Below, in pieces: positions 10,675 to 23,089 of a stretch of 64,000 bases of DNA; position 1 is the first letter of the stretch; each line of letters opens with the position of its first letter. The position numbers were made by a program, and so were the translations under genes. The notes under the pieces are model-generated. The model ran no database searches, was not told the DNA's origin, and worked only from the letters and a program-made list of their open reading frames with translations. Origin of the DNA: Kwoniella bestiolae CBS 10118 (Eukaryota; Basidiomycota; Tremellomycetes; Tremellales; Cryptococcaceae); contig NC_089241.1 of NCBI RefSeq assembly GCF_000512585.2, forward strand, positions 7,582,001 to 7,646,000. The letters are read 5' to 3'.

Positions 10675-13600
10675 CTACGTCTTAAACCAAGACCTACTCC
10701 CAGGTCTATGAAACCTCAACGCACTATCCTCCTTATCCCACTCAATCTCCTGAGCCTTCAATATCCCCAAAACAGCGACAACGAAGAACAACACGATACC
10801 AAGGAGGTGCAATGTTGTCCATGGGCGGGGTTTGGTTCTACCCGGAACCCAAATATCTACTCTCCTCACTTTGTTCTCTTTCGTACCCCTTGGACCGAGG
10901 TCGATGGAATGGTGGTAAGGAGGATCATCGAACCATACCCAGCATCTCTGGTTGGGCCAATCAAAGTATATCTTCCCATGTAATGAGAGGGCGAAACGTA
11001 CTTGACCTTCTGTGTATACTCTCTTGGGAAGGAAGATCTCGGTCACTTCTTCTATGGAGGGGATGTCGGTTGATATGCGGATAGGGGAGGTGAATCGGTG
11101 GGTGAAGAGAGCTGTTTCGGCGTCGTACGATGAGGAGAGGGGAGTACCGGCCGTGGCTATTGCGTATGGGCGCTGTGAAATGCTCATCAGATCTTGAACT
11201 TTAGACGCCCTCGAGTCTCAGGGGAAGGGAATGTGTATGTGGATATGTGTGTTATTGAACCGTAGAGAGAGGGTGGGAGCACTCACAACGATAACATCCA
11301 TTAACCTCCCTCCAGCATCTAAATCTTCTTCACCATCATTATCAGACTTCTTCAGGGCAATCGATCGATTATGATCAGAATACCATGAGAAATTCTCCGC
11401 ATTCCACTACATAGCATTTGAAGTCAGTTTCCTTGGCTCGACTACCACGATGTACTACCCAAAGATGCAAGAGGGAAACTCACATCATCTCCTATATCAT
11501 CTCTATTAGCAGGATTATAAGTCCACAAGCTACATCACATGCAGTGATCAGCCTACCATCACGACATCAATCCCACCAAACCAGAGATCGAACCCACTTG
11601 AATCCGACATTAGCACTCTCCAAAGCAGATATCATAGCATCCATCATCTGTTGTTGTGCCTTCCAATCCCCAGTCTTCAGGGCATATTCGTTACTATACG
11701 TTACTCCGATGTCAGCACCAAATCCTCTTTTTCGTCGCGGTATTTCAGGAGAGGGGGCGAAGGAAAGACCCATACTTCAGATCCATCGGTACACCACATT
11801 CGCCAATGATAACAGGTAAAGCTCCCAACTTCAGCCTCGCCTCCAAAACTATCGTCTGGATTTGTTTGGCGTAGTTCGCTTTGGCTCCGTTGGGTCCGAA
11901 GTATAATGCTTTGGGAAGGAACATTCCCTATATCGCCGTTGAGCCCAATCAGCTCAGGGACACAACACGATAACGACCATACCTGTTGTTGGATGATGAG
12001 CAGAGCAGACATGGACATACCCTTGATAATCCTTGGACGTTCACTGTCATATATCCAAATTGCTTCTTGAACAGCGCGTTGAGGTCGTACCTGGACAGAG
12101 TGACGTCGAGAATTAGGTCAGTTCCGCACCGTTGTATTTCGAGACAATACCCAATTACTATGTCTCATTTTGACCAAAGCGAATTTGATGACTTGACCCA
12201 CCAATGCGGCGCATAAACCATATTATCAGGCCTCTTCGCCTCATCATACTCTGGGCAAAACTCATTCGGAATCATCTCAACCATCCTCATCAACCCATCT
12301 CCATCTCCCTTTTGTTTCAGTTTTTGTGTTCTAGCCAAGACGGCATTCCACTTTTGGACGAAAGGGAAATAAAAATCCTCGTAAAAATCTACTTTCCGCC
12401 CACTTCGATCCTTCGTAAAGTAATCTTCCTGTAATGCCACCGCGATATTCTTGTTATCGGACCACCTCCATATACCCTCTTTCTCCCATATACATCCTTC
12501 CTGTCCCTTTGTCCAGGCCGATACACCCTCGGGGTTGCCGGTGGAGTACGAGGAGATGGTAGTGGGCCAGGGGAAGGATCGTTTGTATATCGGTACATTG
12601 TCCGTTGGTCTACCTGAGCCCATTGAGAAGGATTGGAGAGGGGAGGGGAATTGGCCGAGGTGAAGGTCGGTATTGTAGTTCTGCATAAGTAGAGCGAGAA
12701 CCGGTTAATATCGATAATGTACCCAAAGATAGGTTCAGAGGTAGGAGTGAGTTCCGCAATGCACTCACCCATTCATGGATAGACGGCAGACCGATATACC
12801 CAGGATGAGGTTCGTTCATCAGCTATATCACCATCCACAATCCCATCAGCAATATAATCATCTGAACCATATTTGACGACCTTCCAACCCACCTCGAACC
12901 CCATCACACTCCCGACATCCCCAACGGCATCAACCAGCCTCTCGAACATCTTCAAGAATGCATCTTGCAGATAAGTCTGGATATTGACTTTTGTCGTTCT
13001 ACCATTTGAGGTAGTAGTAGGGACTTTAAGGGAAGGAGCGAACGTCTCACCGCCCCAGAAGAGTGTGCTAAGTCAAGTCAATATCGGGTCAACCCCACAA
13101 CCTCTATACTGTTCGACCAGAGAGCGATACGATAGGAGTAGACGAAAAGGGCAACAGCCACTCACTTCATCGTAGCAGCAGCAAGCTTTTGGTATCCTAT
13201 CGCGCCGGACTTCTGTCAACAACTTGTTCTGCCTATGCCAAATTGAGCCTAAAATTACTCACCAGTAGGCCATAACCCCCTCTCTCCACCCAGTCTCCCA
13301 CCTTTAATACCATCCAGAAACGCCGCACCTGAGAGAGCCAACTTCTCACCGTCGTCGGAAAGGTCGAATCCTGCTGATGCCATCGTCCAGCCTGGTGCAC
13401 CTGACTATATATCTCATATCCGTCAGTCTCACTGGGGGTACATGGAGGTCGTTGAGTTACCTACTCCTCCTGAGTACCTTGACCAGACATCTTGGTGGAT
13501 TGCCTAACGAGCATACAGAGTAAGCATAATACTTCCAGTGGGAGGTAGATGAATTCTTCGCAGGGCAGAGAGAACAGAGAGAGAGGGACGGACGTACGAT

Positions 13601-14191
13601 ATAAGCGACCAACCCGTATTTCTCCATACTTTCCAAAAACTTTCTGAGATACTCGAGATACCCTTCATCGTATACTCCCCTATAGTCATCGCTAGGTCAG
13701 GTCGCCCTCCCTCATAGATTGGTATATGTGAAGTACTCACTGTCCCTCATGCTCGACAGCTTCCCAAGTGACGGTGATCCGGACTGCCCAACCCCTTGGA
13801 TCAGCTTGACTCCGTATGAAAGGTTGAGGATGACATACGGAAAGTCATTCCCCATGATTTCAACCTCCTCCAATGCAGATCAGCTTCCTCCAATGGGAAA
13901 GGTCTGTTAATATAGTTGACTTGGGCATGTTCATGTATCTTGGGTATGGGTCTTGAAGGTCTACACCCAGTACGTCAGAATATCAATTACTGCCCAACTA
14001 CGCACAATTCAGGAAGAGCGAGAGAGAGACCGGACGTACACTTTACTTGACCCGCTGACATTCGCTCCTCTGAGGTTGAGGACTCTACCATGGGGATCTA
14101 CGAAATGTCTACCTTGGATTTGTACATCTTGAGCAGTCAGGTGAGTGAGAGGGAAAGAAGGCGCGTCGGCGTGGTTGTGGTCACTGGACAT
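10675..14191 (-). CDS. SGL1: GH5 ergosteryl-beta-glucosidase (EGCrP2/Sgl1 type) with C-terminal membrane segment
   Basis: It is expected to hydrolyse sterylglucoside (and some glucosylceramide) to sterol and glucose. At least ten exons. The N-terminus reads MSDHNHADAPSFPLTHL and then the family opening FVDPHGRVLNLRGANVSGSS. Further along are NRPFPLEEADLHWRRLKSWG and ITVTWEAVEHEGQ, then the acid/base glutamate in NEPHPGYIGLPSIHEW (about 12765-12820), PNEFCPEYDEAK with VYAPHW, and the nucleophile glutamate in PVIIGECGVPMDLK (about 11785-11815). The last exon is a beta-sandwich (FDWPNQRCWVWFDDPP) followed by a hydrophobic helix, LHLLGIVLFFVVAVLGIL, and a short basic tail ending FKT. Known: in Cryptococcus neoformans loss of this enzyme makes sterylglucosides accumulate. 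The start ATG at 14191 opens directly into the conserved block. The membrane tail suggests anchoring to an internal membrane (inference). Confidence 0.88.
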
Positions 14192-14605
14192 TGTATCGCT
14201 GATTCCTGCGGTGTGTCTAAGAAAGAAAGAAAGAAAGAGATGATATTCACAGAGTGAGGAGCCGATGAGGGGGTGATAGAACCGCTGTGAGCCCCTTTGA
14301 CTACCACACGAAGCTATGGTATATATACGTAGCGAATAATTCTAGATTGGATCGAATGAGTGAGTATTCGTATGGGTTGCAACGTAATTTCATCGGATGC
14401 AGATCCAAGGTCAAAGCCCGGTTAAACCGGTAAACCTTTACTCACTCAATTAGCGGATCATCCAGCTGTGTGCTGTCAAGCGAGTATCCTAAATCTGCTG
14501 GCTGCATGATATGTACATCGACCACCTAACTGTTGGGCTGGCTCGTATGGTAAATCCAACAGTCAATCGTCCAAGTCACATATCAATAATACCCAGTACT
14601 GAACC
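14192..14605. promoter_or_regulatory. SGL1 promoter region with CCGGTT repeats
   Basis: About 414 bp between the SGL1 start and the end of the dienelactone hydrolase gene, both on the minus strand. It contains an (AAAG)n run next to the ATG (14221-14238) and a CCCGGTTAAACCGGTAAACC block at 14417-14436. The AAAG run would lie in the leader of the SGL1 mRNA. Confidence 0.45.
14221..14238. repeat. (GAAA)n microsatellite
   Basis: Four to five GAAA units, 30 bp upstream of the SGL1 start; on the transcribed strand this is a pyrimidine (TTTC)n tract. Confidence 0.85.
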
Positions 14606-15926
14606 TTAGCAGACATGTTCAAGCTTTGCACCACCCCCAACCTTCGCACCCAAATCCCTAGCTACGGTCCTATTGAACAACTCCATCATCATACTGAACA
14701 GGCTTCTTGTCAGAGCCGCATCCCATCGTCCCTTGGAGGACTCATCTCGGATGAAAGCGTGTTGAGCTTGGACTTCGAGGAACTGACGATGACAAAAATG
14801 AGCACTTTAAAAGCTTACGAAGTTCTGACGTGTCGTCGATTTCGAGCTTACAGTAAATGGTACACCAGCTTCATCCAAAGTGTCTCGAATAAGGGATCTT
14901 CCATTTCGATCAACGTGTGTATCCTGAACCGTTCCATCAGCTTGGAGTGCAACATACTGTGCATGTTCCAGCTGAACGACTTACCTGTTTGCCAAACACC
15001 ATGGTCACTTCGCCCTTTCCTGATAAGTCTCCTTTACGGATCTTAATTAGTGTGTCGTCGGATTTGCCTTTACCGAGGGTTGCTGAATGGACACTAACGA
15101 GCAACAAAGATCAGCCGTCTTCACGAAAGGCTGGATACAAGAGATGGGAATCAACTTACTCGGTAGCGAAGTAGCAGAATGTAGCTAAGACTCTAGGATC
15201 AAATGCACACTGTACGTATCGCGTATGAGCTAGGTATGTAGACGAAATGGGGATTGCTAGCTCACTCGTAATGCCTGAATGGTACATGACATCAGCTATT
15301 GGTTTGTTATGCAGATTGGAGCAAAGCGTTACATACCAAATGACCACCCAGACACATCCCAGTAGAAGCTATCCTCCCTGTACAGTTCTCCAAAGAGCTC
15401 AACAAGTCGACAGAGAGCGTAGCATCTTCGTCGTATCCTTCTACTGTCTTCTCAATCTATATCTCGTTTATCAGCTAGTGCTATGGGATGGCCAACACAT
15501 GGTAACTGAAGATGTGCGAACCTTGTACTTGTTTCCCCTGTCCGTTCCCTCCGTATCGTAAGGTATAGCCTCTGGACCCTCGAACTCGTGGAACGATGAA
15601 GGCAACGCGACTATATATCCCTCACTTGCGATATTGCCTGCGAATCTACGATATCTTGTAAGCTCGGCTTCACTATGATTCGTCATTCCGGATCTGCATA
15701 GCTTACCTTTCCACTGGACCTGTGACTTGATAGATCTCAGAGAAGACCACACCTATCGCGATCTGTCAGCTTCGGTCGTGGGTTTGGTCAAAAGGGACAG
15801 CTCACATCCTGGGAACTTGGCTTGCGGGTAGTCAGGGAGGTGGGGTTCGATCAAGTAGATTCGGATCGTTCCCGCTCGTCCGTTCGCCTTTGTAGGTACA
15901 TCTCGGTAGGAAGTCTTGATCAGCAT
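14606..15926 (-). CDS. dienelactone hydrolase family protein
   Basis: An alpha/beta hydrolase of the carboxymethylenebutenolidase family, likely cytosolic; the true substrate is unknown. The start MLIKTSYRDVPTKANGRAGT and the following PGCVVFSEIYQVTGPVERFA match the usual N-terminus of fungal members, so ATG 15926 is well supported. The catalytic triad is visible: Cys in the nucleophile elbow STGMCLGGHL (about 15345-15375), Asp in VFGKQDTHVDRNGR, and His in QHAFIRDESSKGRWD (about 14745-14790). The last exon ends KLEHVC before TAA at 14606-14608. Normal length for the family. At least seven exons, one of which is only 9 nt (15266-15274, coding A-L-R) and is needed to keep the conserved GGHLALRCAFDP in frame. 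It is divergent from PAT1. Confidence 0.88.
15266..15274 (-). other. 9-nt microexon of the dienelactone hydrolase gene
   Basis: Read on the minus strand, GCATTACGA is preceded by ATTCAG and followed by GTGAGC. The upstream exon ends GGHL in phase 0 with a GTATGT donor, and the downstream exon starts CAFDP in phase 0 after GTACAG. Inserting exactly these three codons restores the family pattern G-G-H-L-A-[FL]-R-C-A-F-D-P. Confidence 0.8.
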
Positions 15927-16324
15927 CTTGATGGCTACCGTTACTTGGCTGGTCGATAGATCAGTAGTATACATGCATATATCATCGTAACAAGCATCGT
16001 TCACAAGCTCTCCGACCTGGCTCAAGGAGGAGGACAACCTCCACCAGGGGATGCAAGGTGATCTTCGGAGTTATACTCGGTGATATATGCTGTGGCACCA
16101 GGTTAGGTGAATGACGCTCATGAATTGATGCTCGTCCCAAAGTCATCGATATCGATAGGAGCATCGACCGTGAATCTGGCTTTGTATTGCTTACGCTGTC
16201 GCTTGGATAGTATACCCCTTCGTCTGCGAACCCTCAGCTCGTATAAATCCAACAGCCCATTCTGTACCGACAGCGACCATACGACATCCCTTGATCCAGC
16301 CGCAAGAACACACGATAAAATCCC
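15927..16324. promoter_or_regulatory. divergent promoter between dienelactone hydrolase and PAT1
   Basis: 398 bp between the two start codons. The region has no obvious TATA box or repeat. Shared control is possible by position only. Confidence 0.45.
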
Positions 16325-19300
16325 ATGTCAGGCTTCTTCGGCTTCGATACCTCTCTTCCCGGGAGAGGTAACTCAGGAGCTCAAGGGGGTAGACAGCAGT
16401 TCTCAGGATTCCAAGCTTCCAATGTAGATGAGACGTTCGCTCTGGGTGGTGCAGGGGAGGAAGAAGATCTGGCGGTGTATACTTGGGGTGAGGGAGGTAT
16501 GGGTGGTGGAGGGTTGTTGGAAGGTGGTGATGATTTGAATGATGAGACTTTTGGTGGTGATATGGGTGAAATAAGTGAGTCACCCCTTTCCTACTTCACT
16601 ACAAGTTCAGTTTCTTCATACGGGAGTGATACTGATTGTTTCGAATTCTAGGCAACAACTTCCAATTCTCTTCCCAACCTGCTCCTGCGCCTACAACAAA
16701 GGGGAAGATAGCCTCAACTCAATCGAGATATAAACCCAAACCCGTCTCGGACCCTTTCGCATTCTCAGAAGATGACTTCTACTCGTCCAGACCTACTGCA
16801 AAGAGTGAGCTACGCGATAAATAATGTCTCCTCACCCGATAGCTGACAGAATGGATCTCATAGAAACTACCTCTGCCAAAGCCCCTTCCAGACCCAAGGC
16901 TTCGACAGCTCAATCAGGTTCAGTCGAGAATCTATGGAACAAACCAGCGGTATCCAGTCCAGCATGGGGTACTGCTCCCAGCTCCAGTAAGCTTTGTTCA
17001 AAGAGACGAAGTGACACGATAGCAAGCTTACGATGGTGTACAGTGACGAAACCTACCCCTCCGCCTTCCGCTTCTTACTCTTCCCAACCTCCTGCTCCAG
17101 GTCACATCAAATCCCTCGAAGAAATCGAAGCGGAAATGGCTCAAATGGCTATGCCCTCCACCTCTACCGCTGCACCAACTCAACAGAAGGTACTTTCCCT
17201 CGAAGAGATAGAGAAACAGATGATGGAGCAGATCGAGCCTCCTCGTCAAGCTACTCCCCAACAACCCGCTCCTCCCAGAGAAGCGACACCGACTCAAGTT
17301 CCAGGTCTAGCAGGATCGGGATACGCTTCTCAACAAGCTCTGTTGGATAGTATGTTCCCCGAGCTCGGTAAAGGTCCCGCTGCTGTGCCTGGCCAACCCA
17401 CACCTGCTTTCCCAGCTGGTCAAATGCAGGAAGGTCAAGGTCAACCTCAGCCTCCTCGACCATCGCCTGAGGAACTCGCCAGGATGGAAGAGCTGCATAA
17501 GAGAATAACGGCCAAGATCCAGTCGATGGGTAAATACAACAATCTGATGGGATCTTCGGACAAAGATTTCATCACTCGTATACAGCTTTCGCAACTTGCA
17601 ACTGCCGATCCTTACACTTCGGATTTCTATGCCCAGGTGTTCTCAGCCTTGAAGAGAAGTAGGATGATAGCTGAGGGACAGGGTGATGGACCGACCGTAG
17701 TTCAGGTAGGAGCAGGTATGGGGTTAGGTGTGGGTGGTCCAGTCGGAAATAGGTTCGGCAAAATGGGTCAAAATACTATGACAAAACTTTCGACTCAGGT
17801 GAAGAAGTTGGTAGAGAATAGAGCTCAACATCAGAAAGTCGCTAATACAGGTCAGCTCGATTTTCCAAGACTTTAATCTGATTGGATAGTAAGCTAATAT
17901 ATACGTTCGTAGCTGCCTTGCAAGGCGCGCTTGGACGAGTAACTCGAGGAAACGCAGCTGCACCTAGACCCGTACTTGCCATTCCGACAAGTAACAAACC
18001 TGAAAACAGACCTGCTTCTCAGCTCAACCAACAGACCGGTGTTCATCGTGCCGCTTTGACCAAGAAACAAGTCATGTTTGCCCTTGAAGAACTATACGAT
18101 GCTATACTCGAGCTTGAGCAGATGAGAAGAGAAGCACCACCACCTACAGCGATGGAGGAGATCGAAATCTGGCATGCTAAATGTCAAGCTAAGGTGGATA
18201 TCATCTGGAGAAGGTTGATGGTTATGGAACCACTTGATATCAGGTGAGCTGCCAAACGCTCGTTTCTTCGACCTAAACAAATCAGCTCACTCCCATAATG
18301 AACATAGTAACCCCCACCCATTCATCTCACTAGTCAACCCCATCAAAGGCCAAAAACTCTTCCCTCGATTACTTCGTCATCTCCCTCATACCCAAAGTAT
18401 CACCCTGCTCTCACTCCTGATAGCAACCTACACTCAACTTGACGTGGTAGTCAGAGCACCTCCACCACCAGTCGCAGATGCCTCCCTGCTCACCAAGGCG
18501 GATAGGCTAGATCGAGCAAAGAGAGAAGCAGAGACGGATAGTTTCCTTCAGTTCGTCATTCCCGGTGTGGATATGATCATCAATCGTTGTGGTCTTGGGT
18601 TGGTTGCGGGGATGTTGGCTATCTCCGCGCAGAGGTCAGAAGTTTGGAGAGTCGCTGCGACTAGAGTGAGTCAGCTGAGCCGACCTACAACCTCACTTAT
18701 GAGTGCGGCAGTAGCTGATATTGATGGATGATGTACATTAGCCCGGTGTCGCACTTTACACTGCGTTATTATCAAAAGCTCAAAGTCTCATCAGATCACC
18801 TACACCAGATCCTATGAACTCTCAGCAGAACCAGCAAGTCGACCCAGCAGAACTTGAGCAATGGTAAGTTGGCGTAAACATCCAATCAAATCACTGGCAC
18901 CATCTACCTCGACAAGTTTGACTGATCCCTTATGCTATCTATAGGTCCAAGACATTCACCTACTTCCTCCATGTCCTCCTCCCTCACCTGAACGACCTAT
19001 TCCCCTCGTCCGTGGCTCAGAAAGCTGCGTTCGGCCCAGGAGCATACCTGATAGGAGGCGATGCTGTCTCTGACAGAGAGGGCCAAGAGATGGAAAGGCG
19101 AGAAGCGGAGGTGTGGGGCTTCGTTGCTGTTTTGGCAGTGAATGCGGCGGAGGAGGATCAGACGAATTTGGTTGGTGCGCTTAGGGAGAAGGTGAGTTGG
19201 TACTCTTGCTCTTTAGGGTTTCAGATTTCAGACGGGCCCCTGTCTATCGAAGCGATTCTTTTACCTCTGGCAAATGGGAGACGCTTTCGCTGCGCAGAAG

Positions 19301-19538
19301 CTCTCGCGAATCTAAAACTGATTTTCTACTTGTCAACCTGTAGATCCTACACACCGTCCAATCCTCGAGACACCCTACAGTCTCACCAGCAAGGGCTGAG
19401 ATGAAATTACGAAATGTCAATATGTTCTTGAATGGTTTGGTGAGTTGGCGACACACTTACGGGGAGACGGGTGCGACAGCTGACAATTCTCGTTGGTTTT
19501 CCCTTCATCAGGGTCTCGACGCATCTATGATTGAGTAG
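16325..19538 (+). CDS. PAT1: decapping activator Pat1 (mRNA turnover, P-bodies)
   Basis: Scaffold that links the Lsm1-7 ring to Dhh1 and Dcp2 in 5'-3' mRNA decay. The start MSGFFGFDTSLPGRG is the typical Pat1 N-terminus with the FGFDT element that contacts Dhh1/DDX6. A long Pro/Gln/Ala-rich middle follows, with two similar helices (SLEEIEAEMAQMAMP and SLEEIEKQMMEQIEPP) at about 17115-17235. The conserved mid-domain reads MGSSDKDFITRIQLSQLATA and DPYTSDFYAQVFSALKRSR (about 17545-17660). The C-terminal helical domain begins around 18060 (KKQVMFALEELYDAILELEQ), continues through SNPHPFISLVNPIKGQKLFP and PGVDMIINRCGLGLVAGMLA, and ends FLNGLGLDASMIE at TAG 19536-19538. About nine introns. The length (about 900 residues) fits the family. 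All parts needed for Lsm1-7 and Dcp2 binding seem present. Confidence 0.93.
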
Positions 19539-19960
19539 AGCACAACATGAAGGAATAGCGTTCCAGTATTCACCGAAACCATTGCGATACCATTATCACA
19601 AATCACCTTTGATCATCTCTCACCAATACAACTGTCAGAGCTCTTAGATACGATAAGAGATGCATGAATGAAAAGATGTCATGGATTATATCAACTTTAG
19701 ATATATATTGTCCATTTGCGTTTCTTCCTTTTCTGTCATTCACCACACTGACTCGTACCTGTAATTTGAATCGTGCTATTCAAAGCGCAAAAAATCGTAA
19801 AAGGTCAGAAGTATAGAATATTCTTAAACTGACATAACTTATGTTTATAATATCAACCAAATACCTTCCCTAATATATAATTGATACTCGTATATAGACA
19901 ATTGACCGGGCAGACCTACTAACTACATATAACTGACGAGAAGAACACCTGGCGTGATGA
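19539..19960. other. convergent 3' gap, no gene
   Basis: About 420 AT-rich bases between the convergent ends of PAT1 and the next membrane-protein gene, rich in TATATA-like poly(A) signals. No gene seen. Confidence 0.5.
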
Positions 19961-22900
19961 TCACATATACCTCCAACCCGACCCAACAGACGAAACGGTC
20001 TTTCCCGATTTATTCGATACTCCAGATTTCGGGCGGTCTGCGATATCAGGCAACGAACACGTATTCGTGAGTATCATACCAATATTAAAGTAAGAGGAAA
20101 AAGGGAAAACTCACCACCCAATCCCAAAAACCTCCTTGTAGGAGGCTTGAACAACTCCTCATCTTTTAAAGGCTGACTCCTAGCATTCCCCTCCCACTGA
20201 AAATTATTATCCTGCATCGGGCTACCCAGCGCAACACCCACTCCCGATATATTATCCTGCCCCGCCCCCTCCTCCTCATCGTATCCTCTCGGGGAATAAT
20301 CAAATGCCGTATTCCGCTGAGAAGGCGGTCCAGGGGGGAAATTCGCATACATCGTTAATATCCCTTCTCCACCTTCTGTCTCTCCATCTCCATCTTCAAA
20401 CTCCGTTTTGGCAGTTTTGATTGATCCTGCTCCGAATTTGCTCTCTCGCTTTGTATTTTGAGAATCGGCATTGAAATTTCTATTTCTATCGTGGTCATCG
20501 TTGGTAGCTTTACGTCTTGCGAATATACCTCCTGCCCCTGAGAGGGGAGAGGTCAATTTCTTAGAGGCCGATCTGGACAACTCAGCTAAGGGAGAGGAAG
20601 TCATTCCTGATAGGGCTGCTACTAAGGGGGAGATCGTCTCTCTCCGACCACCAGTAGAGGACGAGGCGATAGAGTCGGACCTGACCGGAAGCGACGGGGG
20701 ATTATCGTATTCCCCTTGTGTGGTAGGTGGCAATGGCGCTTTCCGAGGTGTAGATTGTTCTTCAAATATCATCGGTGTAGGTACTGGTCCAGGAGCTGAT
20801 TTTGGAACGGGGACTTCTCTAGTGTGAGATGCCAGGGATGGAAGGTAATCTTGCGAATCATCTCGCTGGACCTGGAGTGCTTGTGGATTACCTATATTCA
20901 GCCCTGCTATACTCTTCTTCGTAACTCCCGGGTAGACTTGTCCTTGAGGAGTCAGAATCTCTGATCCGGCGGTACTATCATTCCTCTGATGGTTTTTCGA
21001 TCTACTGAACCTGTTATTATTCAATTTTAAGAACGATGTTCCCCTGCCGTCTTTCTCTGAAACCATCGACGAGGTGGTATGATTCTGGATGAACGATCGG
21101 AGGGAAGGTGTAGGAGAAGAGAAATTGAATAGTCTCGAGGTGGTGGGCTTTCGGGGAGTGGGGATGGGATGCTGGCTTTGTTGTTGGGCTACCAGTGGTT
21201 TAGCCTGGGGCTGGGGATGCTTGGGCGAAGGGAGAGGGTGGAAGGGGTGTCCTGGAGTTGGTGAGGGTGCTCGAGAGGAGAAACGGAAGAACTATAGGAC
21301 GATCATCAGCTGACCAACTCCGTGTTTTGACAACGTAAGCAGGGGTAATTCGGTGGACTGACAGTAGTCTGAGATTTCTCTCGCTGATCTCTCTCACCGT
21401 CCGACTCGATCTGCTCATTCTTCTTCTGATCCTGTCTTTTCCTCAAGAAGGCGAAAATCCAGGTGATCAAGAATGCCGCTATAACGATAGAAGCGGCAAT
21501 GACGATACCGGCAATAGCTCCTCCCGAGAGCGAGGTGGGGATATTCTCCTGCTGGGAATTGTGACCTGTCGGAGTAGGGTAAAAGGAGGACACTTCAACT
21601 TGTGAGACAGATGATGAGGGGGCGGAAGATGAAGTGGGCAGTGGCGTCGATGAGTAGTTCGCCACTCGTGTTCTACAGATCATATTACGATCAGCTTGCG
21701 ATGACCGCACTTCTTTAGTAACAATGTAGGACTTAGAAGTGATACCCACAATCCCGACATCGATACTAATCGATCGAAACTTAGTCGTTTACCTTGTTCT
21801 AGATTTCGAAGGAGGATCGAGTGGCTCGTATCGGCAAGATCGGAGGTATGATACAATATCGAGTTGTATCTAATCAGCAAGAATCAGCCCATCATCTCTT
21901 GATCGCAGGAAACAGAGCGACTGACATCCTGGGACCGCCAGAAGCGTTATAAACTCCTTGAGTGATGTTATCAAGAACGACTTCGAACGTTCTATCAGCA
22001 GCGATGGGATATCAGTCAAAACCTTATTTGATTATTCATTTGGCGAAGGTCTGCTCACCCAGCTTCATCCCCTATTATCCCATGCACCCAAACCGCCGAG
22101 CCTTGAAAATGGATTTCGTTCGCTGCGTTTACCTGTTCAGTCCATGATATCGAGCCGTTGTAGTCTCTTGAGGAATTTGGTAATTCAGCTTGGTATTGGT
22201 CCTATTGGCGAAACCTAAATTCAGCAAACACCCTTATCTCGAAAACAGATTATCTATTATCTACAGTCCGCGTATAGCAGTATAAGGGAAAGAAGCGAGG
22301 ATGAATTTAATCTCACCAAATCAATATAATTTGACACTCCCTCTGCTTCCAGCATATTCCACCCAGGTGTCAAATACACTTTCCAATCCCTCCACGCCGT
22401 ATCATCTATAACATCCGTGATCGTTTGGTTGTTGTTCATCTGATATCCTATATTACAGTTCGCTCCATTCACTCTTACCCATTCCTCCTGGGAGGACGAG
22501 CTAGAGCTAGAATTACGGCTAAAGGTAAGTTCGAACGTATGTCTCCCCAATGGTAAGTTTGATATTGAAGTTCCATTGGCCCGTATTCCTTTAGACGTAT
22601 CAGGTGAAGATCCATTGACTATCAAGGAGGGGGTGAAAGAGGAATCTGAAGGTTGACTATATGAGATATCGAATGATATACCGGAACCTGACAATTACTC
22701 CTGATAAGTATCAAACCATACCGTTCTAAAAGAAGTTCGACACACCTGTACAATTGAATTGGACAGTGGTTTCCCCCGTCTGAGTGATCATACCACTTTC
22801 AGTCCCATTATAATCCCTTCCTGTGAAGTCGGATCCGCTCTGGAATCCTGTCGAGGTGTTACATGCTTTACAAGGTCTGTATTCGAATAACGGCGAGCTA

Positions 22901-23089
22901 TAGGGAGAAGGATGATCTCAGCAATTGCTCTCATCTACACTCCACAGGTCATATCCCCCTTTTTCTCTGCCCATCGATAGACATGACCTATCACCCGTTG
23001 TGTCGTCTATTCCCTTCCTTTCCTTGCATATTTTCCCTGTTCAGCACGACTGTACATTCCACTGACCTGGCTGAGATGAAGGTGTTCAT
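19961..23089 (-). CDS. single-pass membrane protein with glycosylated ectodomain and long Ser/Pro cytoplasmic tail
   Basis: It belongs by layout to the basidiomycete family of SPL-x-Y...GSAVW membrane proteins of unknown role. Exon 2 (22746-22897) begins SPLFEYRPCKACNTSTGF and ends VQFNCTG. The next exon gives the first beta-rich ectodomain repeat (ISFDISYSQPSDSSFTPSLI, RHTFELTFSR, NMLEAEGVSNYIDL). A second repeat follows with NGSISWTEQVNAANEIHFQG, the signature GSAVWVHG, and TFEVVLDNITQGVYNASGG. A Ser-rich stalk leads to the membrane helix IAGIVIAASIVIAAFLITWI, closed by FLRKRQDQKK. The cytoplasmic part holds about 450 residues rich in Ser/Pro. The last short exon ends GSGWRYM at TGA (19961-19963). 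N-x-S/T sequons abound in the ectodomain. The proposed start (ATG 23089, MNTFISAS) gives no signal peptide, so the true first exon is unsure. Confidence 0.65.
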
